Source: Collinsella sp. An307 (GTDB taxonomy: Bacteria; Actinomycetota; Coriobacteriia; Coriobacteriales; Coriobacteriaceae). From it: a stretch of DNA of 64,000 nucleotides. Shown here piece after piece: positions 12,685 through 22,319 of the stretch; position 1 is the stretch's first letter; every line of letters starts with the position of its first letter. The stretch is from NCBI RefSeq assembly GCF_002161805.1, contig NZ_NFIP01000011.1, positions 20,781-84,780 on the forward strand, given 5' to 3'. Below the pieces are notes generated by a model that ran no database searches, was not told the DNA's origin, and saw only the letters and a program-made list of their open reading frames with translations. Position numbers and translations under genes: made by a program.

Positions 12685-15557
12685 ATCGCGTCGGCGCGCA
12701 GCGCCTCCACAATGTTCTCGCTTTGGCTCTTCCTAAGGGCGTAAACCACGCTCACCACGATCACGGCGAGTACCACCACAAGAGATACGGCGATCTGCAC
12801 CACGGGCAGCTGGAACTCGTAGGTGGAGTACGAGAGCATCATGGCCTGGTAGAACCCGTAGGAGGCAAGAAGAGCAAGCACAAAGCCAATGGCAAAACCG
12901 CGCAGCGCGTAGCTTGCGCACTCGTAGGCGATCATGCGGCGGAAGGCTCGGTTGCCCATGCCGACGGATTTGAGCATGGCAAACTCGCGGCGGCGAAGCA
13001 TAAGCGCGTTGGCGAGGGTGTTGAAGACGTTCGTCACGGCGATAAGCCCGGTGATGATGGCAAAGCAGTAGATGAAGGTGTTCACCGTGGTCGCCATGAG
13101 GCGCGCCTGCAGCTTGCCCTCGGCAATGTTGGTGTAGGTGAAGTCGAGCTCCGGATAGTCGGCGGCGATGCCCTTGAGCTCGTCCTCAAGCTCGGCGGCA
13201 CGCGCGGCGTTGCCTCCGGTGTCGAAGGAGAGGCTTGCATGCAGATACCCGGTGTTAGCGGAAAGGGCGATGGCGGAGGCGGGCAGGATGAGCTGGAGGG
13301 TTCCCGACGGGTCGACGCAGACCGGTGCGTGGTCGGCGAGCGCCCCCACCTCGACGGCGTCCTCGCGTGCGACCGCCTCGTCGTAAGGTAGGTAGTGCGC
13401 CTCACCTCGGTCATCGTAATACAGCGCCTGAAGTGTGCCGTCGGGCCCGTCTTCGATGCTGGCGATAAAGCGCCCGTCGAGGTCGGTGAACTCGAGAAAC
13501 TCGACCGTACCGGTGTCCTTGAACGGTTTCCAAGAGGCGTAGGTCTCGCCGTCGTTGGTGGTGTAGGAGTTCACGGCGATGGCGAGCGGGCGCGCGGTGT
13601 CGCAGAAGGCGTCCTCAGAGAGGCCGAGCTCGTCCACATAGGCGCGCCATGTCGCATCGTCCACAAAGTAGACGTAAGCAGATCCGTACCAGGTGCCGTC
13701 GGAATGGACGTTCGCACTGCCGTCGAGACCCGTGATGTCATCGTCGAGCATGCGGGCGGGCACGATCATGTCGGCGACATAGCTCGTGCTATAGCCGTTT
13801 GGGTGGGCATCTTCCAGGGCGGAGGCGTCCGCGTAGTAGCGCGCAAGCGCCCGCTGCATGCCCTCGCCGTCGACCTTGCCGTCCGCGAGGGCGAGCGTCT
13901 GGTCCGCTCCGGCGCCCGTGGCGTCGATGTAGAGCACAAGGTCCTGTCCCTCCATGGTGTTCACGGCGGTGTCGCTCGCGTAGCTCATCACGTCGGCGAT
14001 GGAGCCGGAGGTGATGAGGAGGGCAACCGAGACGGCGAGCGCGGCGACCGTGACGCGCCCCTTGGACGAGCTGCGGGAGAGGTTCTTGTGGGCGATAAAG
14101 CCTGGCACACCAAAGAGGCGCCCTGCGATGCCGAGCGAGCGGCGGTAGGTCTGACCGTGCTTGCCGGCACGTCGCGCAGCGCGGCGCTGGGCACGCAGCG
14201 CGGTGCGGCTCAAACGTACGTCCTGGGTCTGGCGGATGGCATCGACGGCGGAGACGCGGCTCGCGCGGATGGCGGGGATCCAAGCGCTCACAAGTAGCGT
14301 GACCATGCCGAGCGCAGCGGCGACGGCAAGGGCGGCGGGACTCACCGCGACGGTGGCCGTGGTGCTGCCGGTGAAGGCGATGAGGCCCTCCCGCAGAAGA
14401 CCAAAGACCACAAAGCAACCGGCAAGACCGAGCACGAGGCCCGCCGGGATGCCCGCCGCCCCGATGAGGAGTGCCTCGGTGAGCACAGTGCGCCGCAGCT
14501 GCCGGCGGCTTGCACCCAGGCTCGAGAGGAGGCCAAACTGGCGCGTGCGCTCCGCAACCGAGATGGCAAAGCTGTTGTAGACGAGCGACACGCCCGCGAT
14601 GACAACCACCGCCGCGAGGATCGCCGCGATCTGATAGAGGGTGTTCCAGATGGCGGTGTCCGGTGTGGCGCCCATCCAGCGGATGAGGGAGGAGTGGACC
14701 GAACCGCCGGTGGAGCTGCTCGCGTTTGAGATGCTATCGACGATCTGCTCGGCCGCTGCCGGGTCCTCGGTGCGGAACAGGACCGATGCCCAGGTTGCCT
14801 CGGAGCCGTCTGAGACGACGCGCTCAAGCGCGCTCCCGTCGTCAAAAACGTAGGCGCTGTTGCCCTGGAGGGCGATGGTGGAGGAGACGCCGTAGCTGCG
14901 GTAGAAGCCCACCACGGTGCCGGTTATCTGGCCGAGGTCCGCCGCAAAGGACTCGCGCTGCGTCGCCTCGTCAACATAGCTGCCGTTGTAGGACGTTGCC
15001 GTGTAGGTTGTGCCGTCGTCGAGGTTTTGGACAGTGCGCGTGCCGAGGTCGAGCGTGACGGTGCTACCGATGCCGATCGTTTTGTCCTCCGCGCTAAGCC
15101 CGCAGGGCGCGAGCTCAACATTTTGCAGGTAGTGGGGGAGCACGATTTCGCCGGGCGCCTCGGGTGCACGCCCCGCCACGAGCTCGGGCGCCACCAGAAG
15201 GGGCTCCGCCTCATCCTGCGCCGTAGGCCAGGTCTTGGCATAAAGGTAGCTGCCAAAGAGGCTGCTGTTCTCGTCACCAAGCGATACGGTGCCGAGGTCT
15301 GAGATGCTCGTCCACGAGGTGATGCCGGGCTCGTCCATAAGCGCGTCGAAGCTCTCGGGGGTTACGTCGGCGAGCTCGCCGTACCACCAGCCCTCGTCCG
15401 CTGCGGTGCGCTCGATAAGCATGCGGGAGAGTGAGACCACGCTCGTGAGCACGGCGGTGATGAGGGCAACCGAGAGCGCCACACCCATGATCGACACGAC
15501 GGTACGCGTACGGTTGCGCGAAAGCGACTTTAGGGTGAAGCGCGAGAAGATGCTCAT
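12681..15557 (-). CDS. FtsX-family ABC transporter permease (MacB-like, two FtsX domains)
   Basis: A 958-residue permease. It begins with the cytoplasmic/TM1 segment MSIFSRFTLKSLSRNRTRTVVSIMGVALS, then a long extracytoplasmic region (about 55-285), a first three-helix FtsX block (about 300-430), a second N-terminal-like segment NLSRSSSKGRVTVAALAVSV, another large periplasm-type region, and a last three-helix block from about 830. This duplicated layout fits exporters of the lipoprotein/antimicrobial-peptide class. Its ATPase is encoded immediately upstream with no spacer, and a sensor kinase/response regulator pair lies before that on the same strand, so antibiotic-peptide resistance or envelope stress export is plausible. 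Confidence 0.88.
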   Translation of the reverse strand: MSIFSRFTLKSLSRNRTRTVVSIMGVALSVALITAVLTSVVSLSRMLIERTAADEGWWYGELADVTPESFDALMDEPGITSWTSISDLGTVSLGDENSSLFGSYLYAKTWPTAQDEAEPLLVAPELVAGRAPEAPGEIVLPHYLQNVELAPCGLSAEDKTIGIGSTVTLDLGTRTVQNLDDGTTYTATSYNGSYVDEATQRESFAADLGQITGTVVGFYRSYGVSSTIALQGNSAYVFDDGSALERVVSDGSEATWASVLFRTEDPAAAEQIVDSISNASSSTGGSVHSSLIRWMGATPDTAIWNTLYQIAAILAAVVVIAGVSLVYNSFAISVAERTRQFGLLSSLGASRRQLRRTVLTEALLIGAAGIPAGLVLGLAGCFVVFGLLREGLIAFTGSTTATVAVSPAALAVAAALGMVTLLVSAWIPAIRASRVSAVDAIRQTQDVRLSRTALRAQRRAARRAGKHGQTYRRSLGIAGRLFGVPGFIAHKNLSRSSSKGRVTVAALAVSVALLITSGSIADVMSYASDTAVNTMEGQDLVLYIDATGAGADQTLALADGKVDGEGMQRALARYYADASALEDAHPNGYSTSYVADMIVPARMLDDDITGLDGSANVHSDGTWYGSAYVYFVDDATWRAYVDELGLSEDAFCDTARPLAIAVNSYTTNDGETYASWKPFKDTGTVEFLEFTDLDGRFIASIEDGPDGTLQALYYDDRGEAHYLPYDEAVAREDAVEVGALADHAPVCVDPSGTLQLILPASAIALSANTGYLHASLSFDTGGNAARAAELEDELKGIAADYPELDFTYTNIAEGKLQARLMATTVNTFIYCFAIITGLIAVTNVFNTLANALMLRRREFAMLKSVGMGNRAFRRMIAYECASYALRGFAIGFVLALLASYGFYQAMMLSYSTYEFQLPVVQIAVSLVVVLAVIVVSVVYALRKSQSENIVEALRADAI

Positions 15558-16352
15558 CTAGCGCACCCCCTCGGCGGCGTGCGCGGGGCGGTAGGCGGCG
15601 CCGCCGCGCGGAGAGAAGGAACCGGTGCCCGCAACCGATGCGGGCGCGGCCGCGCGGGGTGTGCGCTCGGGCTCCCGGCGACGCTCATCGCGAACGAGGC
15701 GCCCGTCCTCGATCACGACGACGCGATCCGCCATGAGGGCGATGTCCTCGTCGTGCGTGATGACGATGAGTGTCTGCTTGAGACGGCGGTTGGATGCGCG
15801 CAAAAGGCGCATGATCTCGGTGGAGTTTTTGGAATCGAGGTTTCCCGTGGGCTCGTCGGCGAGTACGACCGCCGGCGCGTTCATGAGCGCGCGGCCGATG
15901 GCGACGCGCTGCTGCTGACCGCCGGAGAGCTGGTTGGGGAGCGCCCGCTCGCGCCCGGTGAGGCCCAGCGCCTCGAGGAGCATCTTGAGGCGGCTCTCGT
16001 TGACCTCGCGCCCGTCCATAAGGACAGGAAGCGTCATGTTTTCCACCACGTCGAGCACGGGGATGAGGTTGTAGAACTGGTAGACGAGGCCGACCTCACG
16101 ACGGCGGAACACCGCGAGTTCCTCGTCGGTGCGGGCAAAGACGTCCTGCCCTTGGAGGCGCACGGTGCCCGAGGTCGGGCGTTCGACGCCGCCCATGAGG
16201 TGCAGAAGCGTGGACTTACCCGAGCCCGAGCTGCCGATGATGGCGACAAACTCGCCCGCTTCTACCGAAAACGACACGTCGTCAAGCGCGGCCACGGCGG
16301 TATCGCCCGATCCGTAGACCTTGGTGAGGTGCTCTACGCTAAGGATGTTCAT
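15558..16352 (-). CDS. ABC transporter ATP-binding protein (LolD/MacB type)
   Basis: A 264-residue ATPase partner of the FtsX permease. Walker A GSSGSGKSTLL, Q-loop region QFYNLIP, signature LSGGQQQRVAIGRAL, Walker B VVLADEPTGNLD and the H-loop ITHDED are all intact. It is longer than the usual 225-235 residues because of an Arg/Ala/Pro-rich tail (about residues 225-264) with no domain. The stop abuts the permease start. Transcription probably starts in the 104-bp gap behind the kinase gene, where GGTAGGTGACC-type inverted sequence could bind the regulator. Confidence 0.92.
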   Translation of the reverse strand: MNILSVEHLTKVYGSGDTAVAALDDVSFSVEAGEFVAIIGSSGSGKSTLLHLMGGVERPTSGTVRLQGQDVFARTDEELAVFRRREVGLVYQFYNLIPVLDVVENMTLPVLMDGREVNESRLKMLLEALGLTGRERALPNQLSGGQQQRVAIGRALMNAPAVVLADEPTGNLDSKNSTEIMRLLRASNRRLKQTLIVITHDEDIALMADRVVVIEDGRLVRDERRREPERTPRAAAPASVAGTGSFSPRGGAAYRPAHAAEGVR

Positions 16353-16456
16353 GGGTGCTCCCTCTGCGTTGGGGATAGGTCACCTACCATACTGGACACG
16401 TGCCCTTTCTGCCGGATGACCGGCGCGTGACACTTCTGTCACCTTGCCGTGATGCG

Positions 16457-17545
16457 TCAGACGGCGATGTCCTTAAAGAAAGTGATGGAGAAGCGCGCTC
16501 CCGCGGGGGCACCATCTGTATCGCGCACGTTTTCTGCGGTGAGGGTCCCGCCTTGGGCAGAGATGAGCGCGCGTGCGAGCGAGAGCCCGATTCCCACACC
16601 CGCCGGGTTGACGGCACTAGAGGTCCCCTCGGACGGTTCCTCCTGCGCATCCGCCGTATCCTCGGGGCGCCGCCCGCAGTAGAAGCGCTCGAAGATGTGC
16701 GGCAGATCCTCCTCGGCAATACCGGGGCCGGTGTCTTCGACGGTGATACGGCAGGCGATGAGGTCCTCGCGGGCGCGCACCGTGACGGTGCCGCCGGCAG
16801 GCGTGGCCTCGAGGCAGTTCTTGAGGATATTGCCGAGCGCCTCGGCGGTCCACGCGATGTCACCGGTGAAGGAGCAGCCGTCCTCGATATCGTAGGTAAG
16901 CGTCACATCGGCAAGGTCGTAGGCAATGGCGAGGGGCGCGGCGGCACGCTCGACAAGCTCAGCCACGGCAACCGGGGCATGCGCGAACTGGAGCGCGCCC
17001 GCGTCGAGGCGTGCCAGGCGCAGCAGAGTCGCAACGAGCTCCTGTACATGCACCTCGAGCTGCTCGATGTGCCGGAGCCGCTCTACCCCCGCCGGGCAAT
17101 CACCGCGGCGGACGAGGTCTTTGCGCACAAGCTCGGTGGTGAGGGAGAGCGCGGTGAGCGGTGTCTTCAGTTGGTGGGAGATGTCGGCAAGGGCGTCGGC
17201 AAGCTGCTGGCGCTCGCGGGCAAGGTCGTCGGCGGTGAGGGTGAGACGCAGGACCATCTTGTCGAGCTCGCTGGCAAGGATGGCGAGCTCTCCCTCCCCC
17301 ATGCGCTCGAAGGCGAGCTCACGCTCGCCGTGAAGGACCGCGTCTAAGCGCGCCGCGAGACGTTTGAGGTCGCGGTAGCGCAGGTAGGTATGGATGAGAA
17401 AGGGGAGGGCGGCTGCGAGCGAGGCGACGAGTGCGACAAGGGCGCCGTCCCGTCCGAGGAGAGCAGCCGCAAGTGCTACCACGATGGCCGTGACGGCGAG
17501 CCAGGCGACAACGGCGCGCCTCACGGGGAGGTTTCGCGACAGCAT
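16457..17545 (-). CDS. Two-component sensor histidine kinase
   Basis: A 362-residue kinase with two close transmembrane helices (residues 9-30 and 33-52) and almost no extracytoplasmic loop, like intramembrane-sensing kinases that take their signal from an associated ABC transporter. A HAMP-like linker follows. The H-box is DISHQLKTPL (His124), N-box NILKNCLEAT (Asn243), G1 DTGPGIAEEDLPHIFERFY and G2 GVGIGLSLARALI. An acidic insert sits between G1 and G2 (residues 292-312). It lies nine bases downstream of its response regulator and directly upstream of the MacB-like exporter genes. Confidence 0.92.
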   Translation of the reverse strand: MLSRNLPVRRAVVAWLAVTAIVVALAAALLGRDGALVALVASLAAALPFLIHTYLRYRDLKRLAARLDAVLHGERELAFERMGEGELAILASELDKMVLRLTLTADDLARERQQLADALADISHQLKTPLTALSLTTELVRKDLVRRGDCPAGVERLRHIEQLEVHVQELVATLLRLARLDAGALQFAHAPVAVAELVERAAAPLAIAYDLADVTLTYDIEDGCSFTGDIAWTAEALGNILKNCLEATPAGGTVTVRAREDLIACRITVEDTGPGIAEEDLPHIFERFYCGRRPEDTADAQEEPSEGTSSAVNPAGVGIGLSLARALISAQGGTLTAENVRDTDGAPAGARFSITFFKDIAV

Positions 17546-17554
17546 GCGTCGCCC

Positions 17555-18253
17555 CTACCCGAGGGCGCGGTAACCGAGGCCGCGCACGGTGGTGATGAGG
17601 GCGGGGTGCGCCGGGTCGTCCTCGATCTTATCGCGCAGGCGCTTGATGTAGACCGTGAGGGTGTTCTCCTCGATATAGGTGCCCGCGTCGTCCCAAAGGG
17701 CATCGCGGATCTGATCGCGCGTGACGAGCTTGCCCGGATGCGTTGCAAAGAGCAAAAGCAGCCGGTACTCGAGGGCGGAAAGGGCGACCTCCTCGCCGGC
17801 ACGCTCCACGTGCGCACGGTCCGGGTCGATGGTGAGAGGACCCAAGGTGATGGTGCGCCTGCTTGCCGGCTGCGTGCGCCTGAGCACGCTGGCGATGCGC
17901 GCCAGAAGCTCGCGCGGGCGGAAGGGCTTGGCGATGTAGTCGTCCGCGCCGAGCTCGAGCCCGGTAACGGTGGTGAACTCGTCGCCCGACGCGGTGAGGA
18001 ACATGACGGGCAGCTCGGGCACTGCCTGCTTGAGGGCTCCGCACACGGCAAGGCCGTTGCCTTCGGCAAGGGAGACGTCAAGCAAGACGAGGGCGTACGA
18101 GCGCGCGCTATCGCCGCCGGAGGGGAGCGCGCGGGCAAGCGCCGCCGTCTGCGTGGCAGCGGTGTCGACCGCATAGCCCTCTCCCTCCAGAAGCTCGGTC
18201 AGGGCGGAGACGATGACCGAATCGTCTTCCACCAGCAGGATGCGCGCGCCCAT
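17555..18253 (-). CDS. OmpR/PhoB-family response regulator
   Basis: A 232-residue regulator. The receiver has the acidic pair E9-D10-D11, phosphoacceptor Asp59 in LLDVSLAEG, Thr87 in LTASGDE and Lys109 in IAKPFRP. The C-terminal winged helix shows the usual LSALEYRLLLLF, TRDQIRDALWDD and NTLTVYIKRLRDKI segments. I set the start at 18253 (MGARILLVEDD); a longer reading of 30 residues overlaps the transpeptidase gene. It is co-transcribed with the kinase gene and likely controls the ABC exporter. Confidence 0.93.
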   Translation of the reverse strand: MGARILLVEDDSVIVSALTELLEGEGYAVDTAATQTAALARALPSGGDSARSYALVLLDVSLAEGNGLAVCGALKQAVPELPVMFLTASGDEFTTVTGLELGADDYIAKPFRPRELLARIASVLRRTQPASRRTITLGPLTIDPDRAHVERAGEEVALSALEYRLLLLFATHPGKLVTRDQIRDALWDDAGTYIEENTLTVYIKRLRDKIEDDPAHPALITTVRGLGYRALG

Positions 18254-18261
18254 GAGGTCCC

Positions 18262-19980
18262 CTAGTAGTGGACGATCACGCAGTCGCCGACCTCGAGCAG
18301 GTCGAAGAGCTGCTGGACCTTGTCGTAGGGGGTGTTGATGCACCCGTGGCTGCCGCGGGTGTGGTAGGCGCTCGGGTCGCTGTATACCCAGGAGGGCTGC
18401 CAGCTTGCATCATGGAAGCCCCAAGAGCTCCCCTTCCAGGCGATCCAGTAGTCTACGGGGCTCACATACTCGGGTTCGCCGGTCTCGGGGTCTTTGTTCT
18501 GGCTCACCAGATTGATGTTGCGCGCCTTGTTGTTGACCTTGTAGACGCCGATGGGGGTGTCGTCCTCGCCGTTGTCCTTGCCGGTCACAACGCCCGTCTC
18601 CCAGATGAGGGTGCCGTTCTCATCGTAGAGGCGCGCGTACTGCTCGGAGATGTCGACATCGACGTATTTCTTCCAGTCAGGCTGGCCGGCGCCGGTAAAG
18701 ACATCGCCCTGGCTCGCGGTGGGAACTTGGATGTCGCCCGTCTGGTGGTTGGCCACAGCATCCTGTACGGTCTGCACGAGTGCGTCCTCGTCGACGGACC
18801 AGCCGAACGTGCCACCGCCGATGGTCACGGTCTTGCCGTCTGGCCGGGTGTAGGTGCGCGTGGAGCCCACGGTGTTCATCTGCGCGGCGAGCTCAGACGC
18901 CCATGCGCTGACCGCATCGGTGCTCAGGGTGGGGTCGGTCGCGGCGTCGAAGGTTATCCACGGGCCGATGGTGGTGCCGTCGAGCGTTCCCGCCGTCGAG
19001 TCGCCGAGTTTGAAGGTCACGTTCGTCCCCAAAAAGGCGTTGGCGGCGTCGCAGTCGGCCTTCATCTGCTCCTCGGTGGGGTTACCCTCGAGCGGCAGGT
19101 ACAGGTCCTCGCCCAGCTCGGTAAGCGACGCGTCGGCCTTGAGGTCGGCGAGCGACGCGAGCGCGAGCTTAACGATATTGTCGCGGTTGAGCTTGCGAGC
19201 AGAAGCCGCTTTCTCGTAACGGAACGCCCCCGCGTCGGCGTCCCAAGAGCTCTGCGCGTTGAAGACGCCCGAGCGGTTGGCGTTGAAGCCATCGACGACC
19301 GCGCCAAGGCTGTTCTCAAAGTCGGTGCGGTTGAATGCGGCGCCCAAAAGCGAGAGGTCGGGCTCTGCGTTGAGGTCGAGGGCATCCTCGTCAGAAGTTA
19401 CGGCCTTTTCCGTCACGGCCTCATAGAGCTTTACCGGCCAGATCCAAGGCTCGTTCTGGGCGAGCTTCTCGCGCGCGGCGGCTGCGGTGTTGAAGATGTT
19501 GCGGCCGCCCTCGGGCTCATAGGTCCAGCTAAATCCGAGGTCGGGATCCTCGAGCGTGAGCGTGTAGCCATCGACTTGGCCGTCGAGCTTCTGAGCGGCG
19601 GCATCTGCCTGCATGAGGGACACGTCAATGCCGGCGAGTTCTTGGTTGGGATAGAACAAAAACGTGAACGCTACTATGCCACCTACGTAGGCAAGGCCAA
19701 TAATCGCGACAATGATACTAAGTGCGATGAGCGCACCTTTGCCATGCTTGCGCTTGGCCGGTGCGCCCCCCGTGGTTGCCGACGGGCCACCCGTGGCCTT
19801 CGCGTACCCGCCCCCTGATGTGCCGATGGCAGCGGCGCCCAGGGGCTGCGGCGCGCGAGCCGGTGCCGCTACCGTGCGTTCCGCTTCTTGTGGCATACGG
19901 ATCTGAGTTGTGTCCTCGACAGCGAGGGGGTTCTCCCGGTCGAGGTGTGGAATGCGGTTATCGATATCGGAGCCGGGCAT
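18262..19980 (-). CDS. L,D-transpeptidase (YkuD) with peptidoglycan-binding repeats
   Basis: A 572-residue envelope enzyme. Residues about 1-65 are a cytoplasmic Pro/Ala-rich segment, followed by one membrane helix (ALIALSIIVAIIGLAYVGGIV). Then come two PG_binding_4-type domains and a C-terminal YkuD domain. The catalytic motif HTRGSHGC holds Cys547 and His545 close to the end, and the earlier WETGVVTGKDNGEDDTPIGVY is conserved in the family. It should form 3-3 cross-links in peptidoglycan. Start ATG 19980 follows AAGGAAGGG. The longer frame to 20205 covers the promoter. The response regulator gene lies eight bases downstream, so read-through is possible. Confidence 0.9.
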   Translation of the reverse strand: MPGSDIDNRIPHLDRENPLAVEDTTQIRMPQEAERTVAAPARAPQPLGAAAIGTSGGGYAKATGGPSATTGGAPAKRKHGKGALIALSIIVAIIGLAYVGGIVAFTFLFYPNQELAGIDVSLMQADAAAQKLDGQVDGYTLTLEDPDLGFSWTYEPEGGRNIFNTAAAAREKLAQNEPWIWPVKLYEAVTEKAVTSDEDALDLNAEPDLSLLGAAFNRTDFENSLGAVVDGFNANRSGVFNAQSSWDADAGAFRYEKAASARKLNRDNIVKLALASLADLKADASLTELGEDLYLPLEGNPTEEQMKADCDAANAFLGTNVTFKLGDSTAGTLDGTTIGPWITFDAATDPTLSTDAVSAWASELAAQMNTVGSTRTYTRPDGKTVTIGGGTFGWSVDEDALVQTVQDAVANHQTGDIQVPTASQGDVFTGAGQPDWKKYVDVDISEQYARLYDENGTLIWETGVVTGKDNGEDDTPIGVYKVNNKARNINLVSQNKDPETGEPEYVSPVDYWIAWKGSSWGFHDASWQPSWVYSDPSAYHTRGSHGCINTPYDKVQQLFDLLEVGDCVIVHY

Positions 19981-20044
19981 CGTGCACCCTTCCTTCCCCA
20001 AAATCAGCGTCAAGGCGGCCCCGCAGGTAGGAACCGTTTGCATG

Positions 20045-20050
20045 ATTATA
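20045..20050 (-). promoter_or_regulatory. -10 box for the L,D-transpeptidase gene
   Basis: A perfect TATAAT on the minus strand (ATTATA at 20045-20050), 65 bases before the ATG. The -35 region is poor. The same 284-bp divergent gap carries GC-rich CCGGCGG-type repeats and, on the plus side, TACAAT at 20224-20229, a candidate -10 box for sdaA. Confidence 0.5.
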
Positions 20051-20264
20051 GCCGCCCGAGCGGACAAGGTCTTGGTCTCGCCTAATATGCAACACGAACG
20101 AACACGCTGCCAAGCGGGCATGGCCGGCGGCCGATCCGGCGGCAGCAGCCGGCTGGCCACCCGGCAGGCAATCCGGCGGCCCACCCGGCGGGCAAGTCGC
20201 GCCATCGTCCGAGCGCCTCCCGCTACAATGGGAGGGACGAGAACAAAGAGGAGAGAGGCCCCTT

Positions 20265-21833
20265 ATGGCAACCATGTCCGCATCCGAGGTCCTTGGCCCC
20301 ATCATGGTCGGCCCGTCGAGCTCGCATACCGCGGGCGCCCTGCGCTGCGCCCGCGTCGCCGCCTCGCTTATGCAGGCGCCCATCGTCCGCGTGCGCTTCA
20401 CGCTCTACAACAGTTTTGCCCACACCTACCGCGGGCACGGCACCGACCGCGCGCTTGTGGCGGGCATCCTCGGGCTCGAGACCGATGACGAGCGCATCCG
20501 CGACGCCTTCGCGCTTGCCTCGGCGGCAGGGCTCGAGGTCGCCTTCGACATTGCGGGAGATGACGAGCGGATCCATCCCAACACGGCGGACATCGAGATG
20601 CAGGACGAGGCGGGCGGCACCTGCCAAGTGCGCGGCGAGAGCCTCGGTGGCGGCCGTGTGCGCGTGAGCCGCATCAACGGTGTGACGGTTGACATCTCGG
20701 GCGAGTACGACACGCTCTTTGTCGCCCATCGCGACGCGCCGGGCGTCCTCGCGGCGCTCACGGTGCTGCTCTCGGAGCGCGGCATCAACATCGCCTTCAT
20801 GCGCACCTACCGCACCGAGCGCGGCGGGCGCGCTTACACGGTCTTTGAACTTGACGAGCTACCGGACGAGGCGCTTCTGGACGAGCTTCGGAGTCGGCCC
20901 AACATCGTGACCGCAACCTATGTGCGCGTTCCCGGCGCGGCGCCAGCGAGCATGGTGTGCGGGGGAGAGGAGTTCTTCGACACGGGCGCGGAGCTGCTCT
21001 CGCGCTGCCGTGAGCTCGGCATGAATATCGGCGCCGTTATGGCTGTGCGCGAGGCGGTGCTCGCCGGCGAGAGCGAGGCCGTTGCCGCCATGGAGCGCGT
21101 GCTTTGCGCCATGCGGGCGGAGACCTGCGGGCCCCTTGTGGATCCGCGTCCCTCGCTCGGCGGCCTTATCGGCGGAGAGGCCCAGCAGGTGGCCCATGCC
21201 GGTACGGCCCTCACGGCGGCGCTCATGGGCGAGGTCCAGACGCGCGCTGTCGCCTACGCGCTCGCCGTGCTCGAGCGCTCGGCCTCCATGGGCGTCATCG
21301 TCGCCGCGCCCACGGCAGGCTCGGCGGGCGTGGTGCCGGGCTGCATCCTCGCCGTCGCGGAGCATCGCGGGCTCGACGACCATCAGGTGATGGACGCCCT
21401 GTACGCCGCCGCCGCCGTAGGGATGCTCCTTACCGTCAACGCCTGTGTGGCGGGTGCCGAGGGCGGCTGCCAGGCCGAGGTGGGAAGCGCCGCTGCCATG
21501 GCCGCCGCCGCGCTCACCCAGATGCTCGGCGGAACGCCCGAGCAGGCGCTCGCTGCCTCGTCGCTCGCCTTGGCAAACCTGCTCGGCCTGGTATGCGACC
21601 CGGTGGGCGGCCTTGTGGAGGTGCCCTGCCAGATGCGCAACGCCATCGGTGTTGCGGCGGCGTTCTCCTCCGCACAGCTTGCACTCTCGGGCATCGAGCC
21701 CCTTGTTCCCTTTGATGAGATGGCCCATGTCATGCACGAGGTCGGGCGCGCCCTGCCCGCAACGCTGCGCGAGACGGCGCGGGGTGGTATCGCAGCGGCG
21801 CCGTCCGCCTGCGCTGCTTGCAAGGGCTGCTAG
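20265..21833 (+). CDS. sdaA: L-serine ammonia-lyase (L-serine dehydratase), single-chain
   Basis: Converts L-serine to pyruvate and ammonia with a [4Fe-4S] cluster. At 522 residues it fuses the beta-type region (SASEVLGPIMVGPSSSHTAGALR at the N-terminus), an ACT-like middle (residues about 148-220, DAPGVLAALTVLLSERGINIAF) and the alpha catalytic region (PRPSLGGLIGGEAQQV, APTAGSAGVVPG, CVAGAEGGCQAEVGSAAAMAAAA, CDPVGGLVEVPCQMRN). The Cys residues in these motifs are the expected cluster ligands. The extra C-terminal CAACKGC is a Cys-rich tail. Monocistronic, divergent from the transpeptidase gene. Confidence 0.95.
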   Translation: MATMSASEVLGPIMVGPSSSHTAGALRCARVAASLMQAPIVRVRFTLYNSFAHTYRGHGTDRALVAGILGLETDDERIRDAFALASAAGLEVAFDIAGDDERIHPNTADIEMQDEAGGTCQVRGESLGGGRVRVSRINGVTVDISGEYDTLFVAHRDAPGVLAALTVLLSERGINIAFMRTYRTERGGRAYTVFELDELPDEALLDELRSRPNIVTATYVRVPGAAPASMVCGGEEFFDTGAELLSRCRELGMNIGAVMAVREAVLAGESEAVAAMERVLCAMRAETCGPLVDPRPSLGGLIGGEAQQVAHAGTALTAALMGEVQTRAVAYALAVLERSASMGVIVAAPTAGSAGVVPGCILAVAEHRGLDDHQVMDALYAAAAVGMLLTVNACVAGAEGGCQAEVGSAAAMAAAALTQMLGGTPEQALAASSLALANLLGLVCDPVGGLVEVPCQMRNAIGVAAAFSSAQLALSGIEPLVPFDEMAHVMHEVGRALPATLRETARGGIAAAPSACAACKGC

Positions 21834-22319
21834 TAAGATCTACCTATCATTTCCTGTCACTACTGGACCCGGGAAGGCTGCCGGCAAAAGCCGCCGGCCG
21901 TCCCGGTTCTTGTGGCACCTGCCCCCGCCTTGTTCAGCGGTTGCAAACTTGGTTTCTTCGGCCATCCCTGAGAAAGAAACCAAGTGTATGAACGAATTGA
22001 GGCTAAAAACCCTCCTAAACTTGGTTTCTTCGAGAAAGGGCCTCGGGGGTCAGACGAAACCGCCCGAGTTTTGTTATGTGACGCGGCTTGCGGACGGTGC
22101 GTGGACGGGTAGAGCTGGTAAACACGGCTCCAGTGGCCCTCGTTTTGTCAAAACCGTGTTCACCAGCTCTAGAGAGCCTCCAGGAGCTGGTAAACACGGT
22201 TTTGACGAATGCGGGCGGAGAATTATGACGAATGCGGGCGGGGTGCGGCCTAGCCCAATCCTCCGGACAAGCAAAGAGCCGTCCTCACGGACGGCTCTAG
22301 CGGCAAGAGGTATGTGGGT
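21834..22319. repeat. Non-coding repeat cluster between sdaA and gltX
   Basis: No gene is supported here. After an imperfect GC hairpin (21868-21903, probable sdaA terminator) come short interspersed repeats. ACTTGGTTTCTT (21947-21958) is inverted at 21974-21985 and repeated directly at 22019-22030. AGAGCTGGTAAACACGG (22111-22127) is inverted at 22154-22170 and repeated directly from about 22183. TGACGAATGCGGGCGG occurs twice (22203-22218, 22226-22241). The alternating direct and inverted arrangement resembles a REP/BIME-type cluster. Confidence 0.6.
22275..22298 (-). terminator. Terminator of gltX
   Basis: Ten-base perfect arms AGAGCCGTCC (22275-22284) and GGACGGCTCT (22289-22298) with a four-base loop. 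On the minus strand it is followed by TTGCTTG. It lies about 65 bases beyond the gltX stop. Confidence 0.65.
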
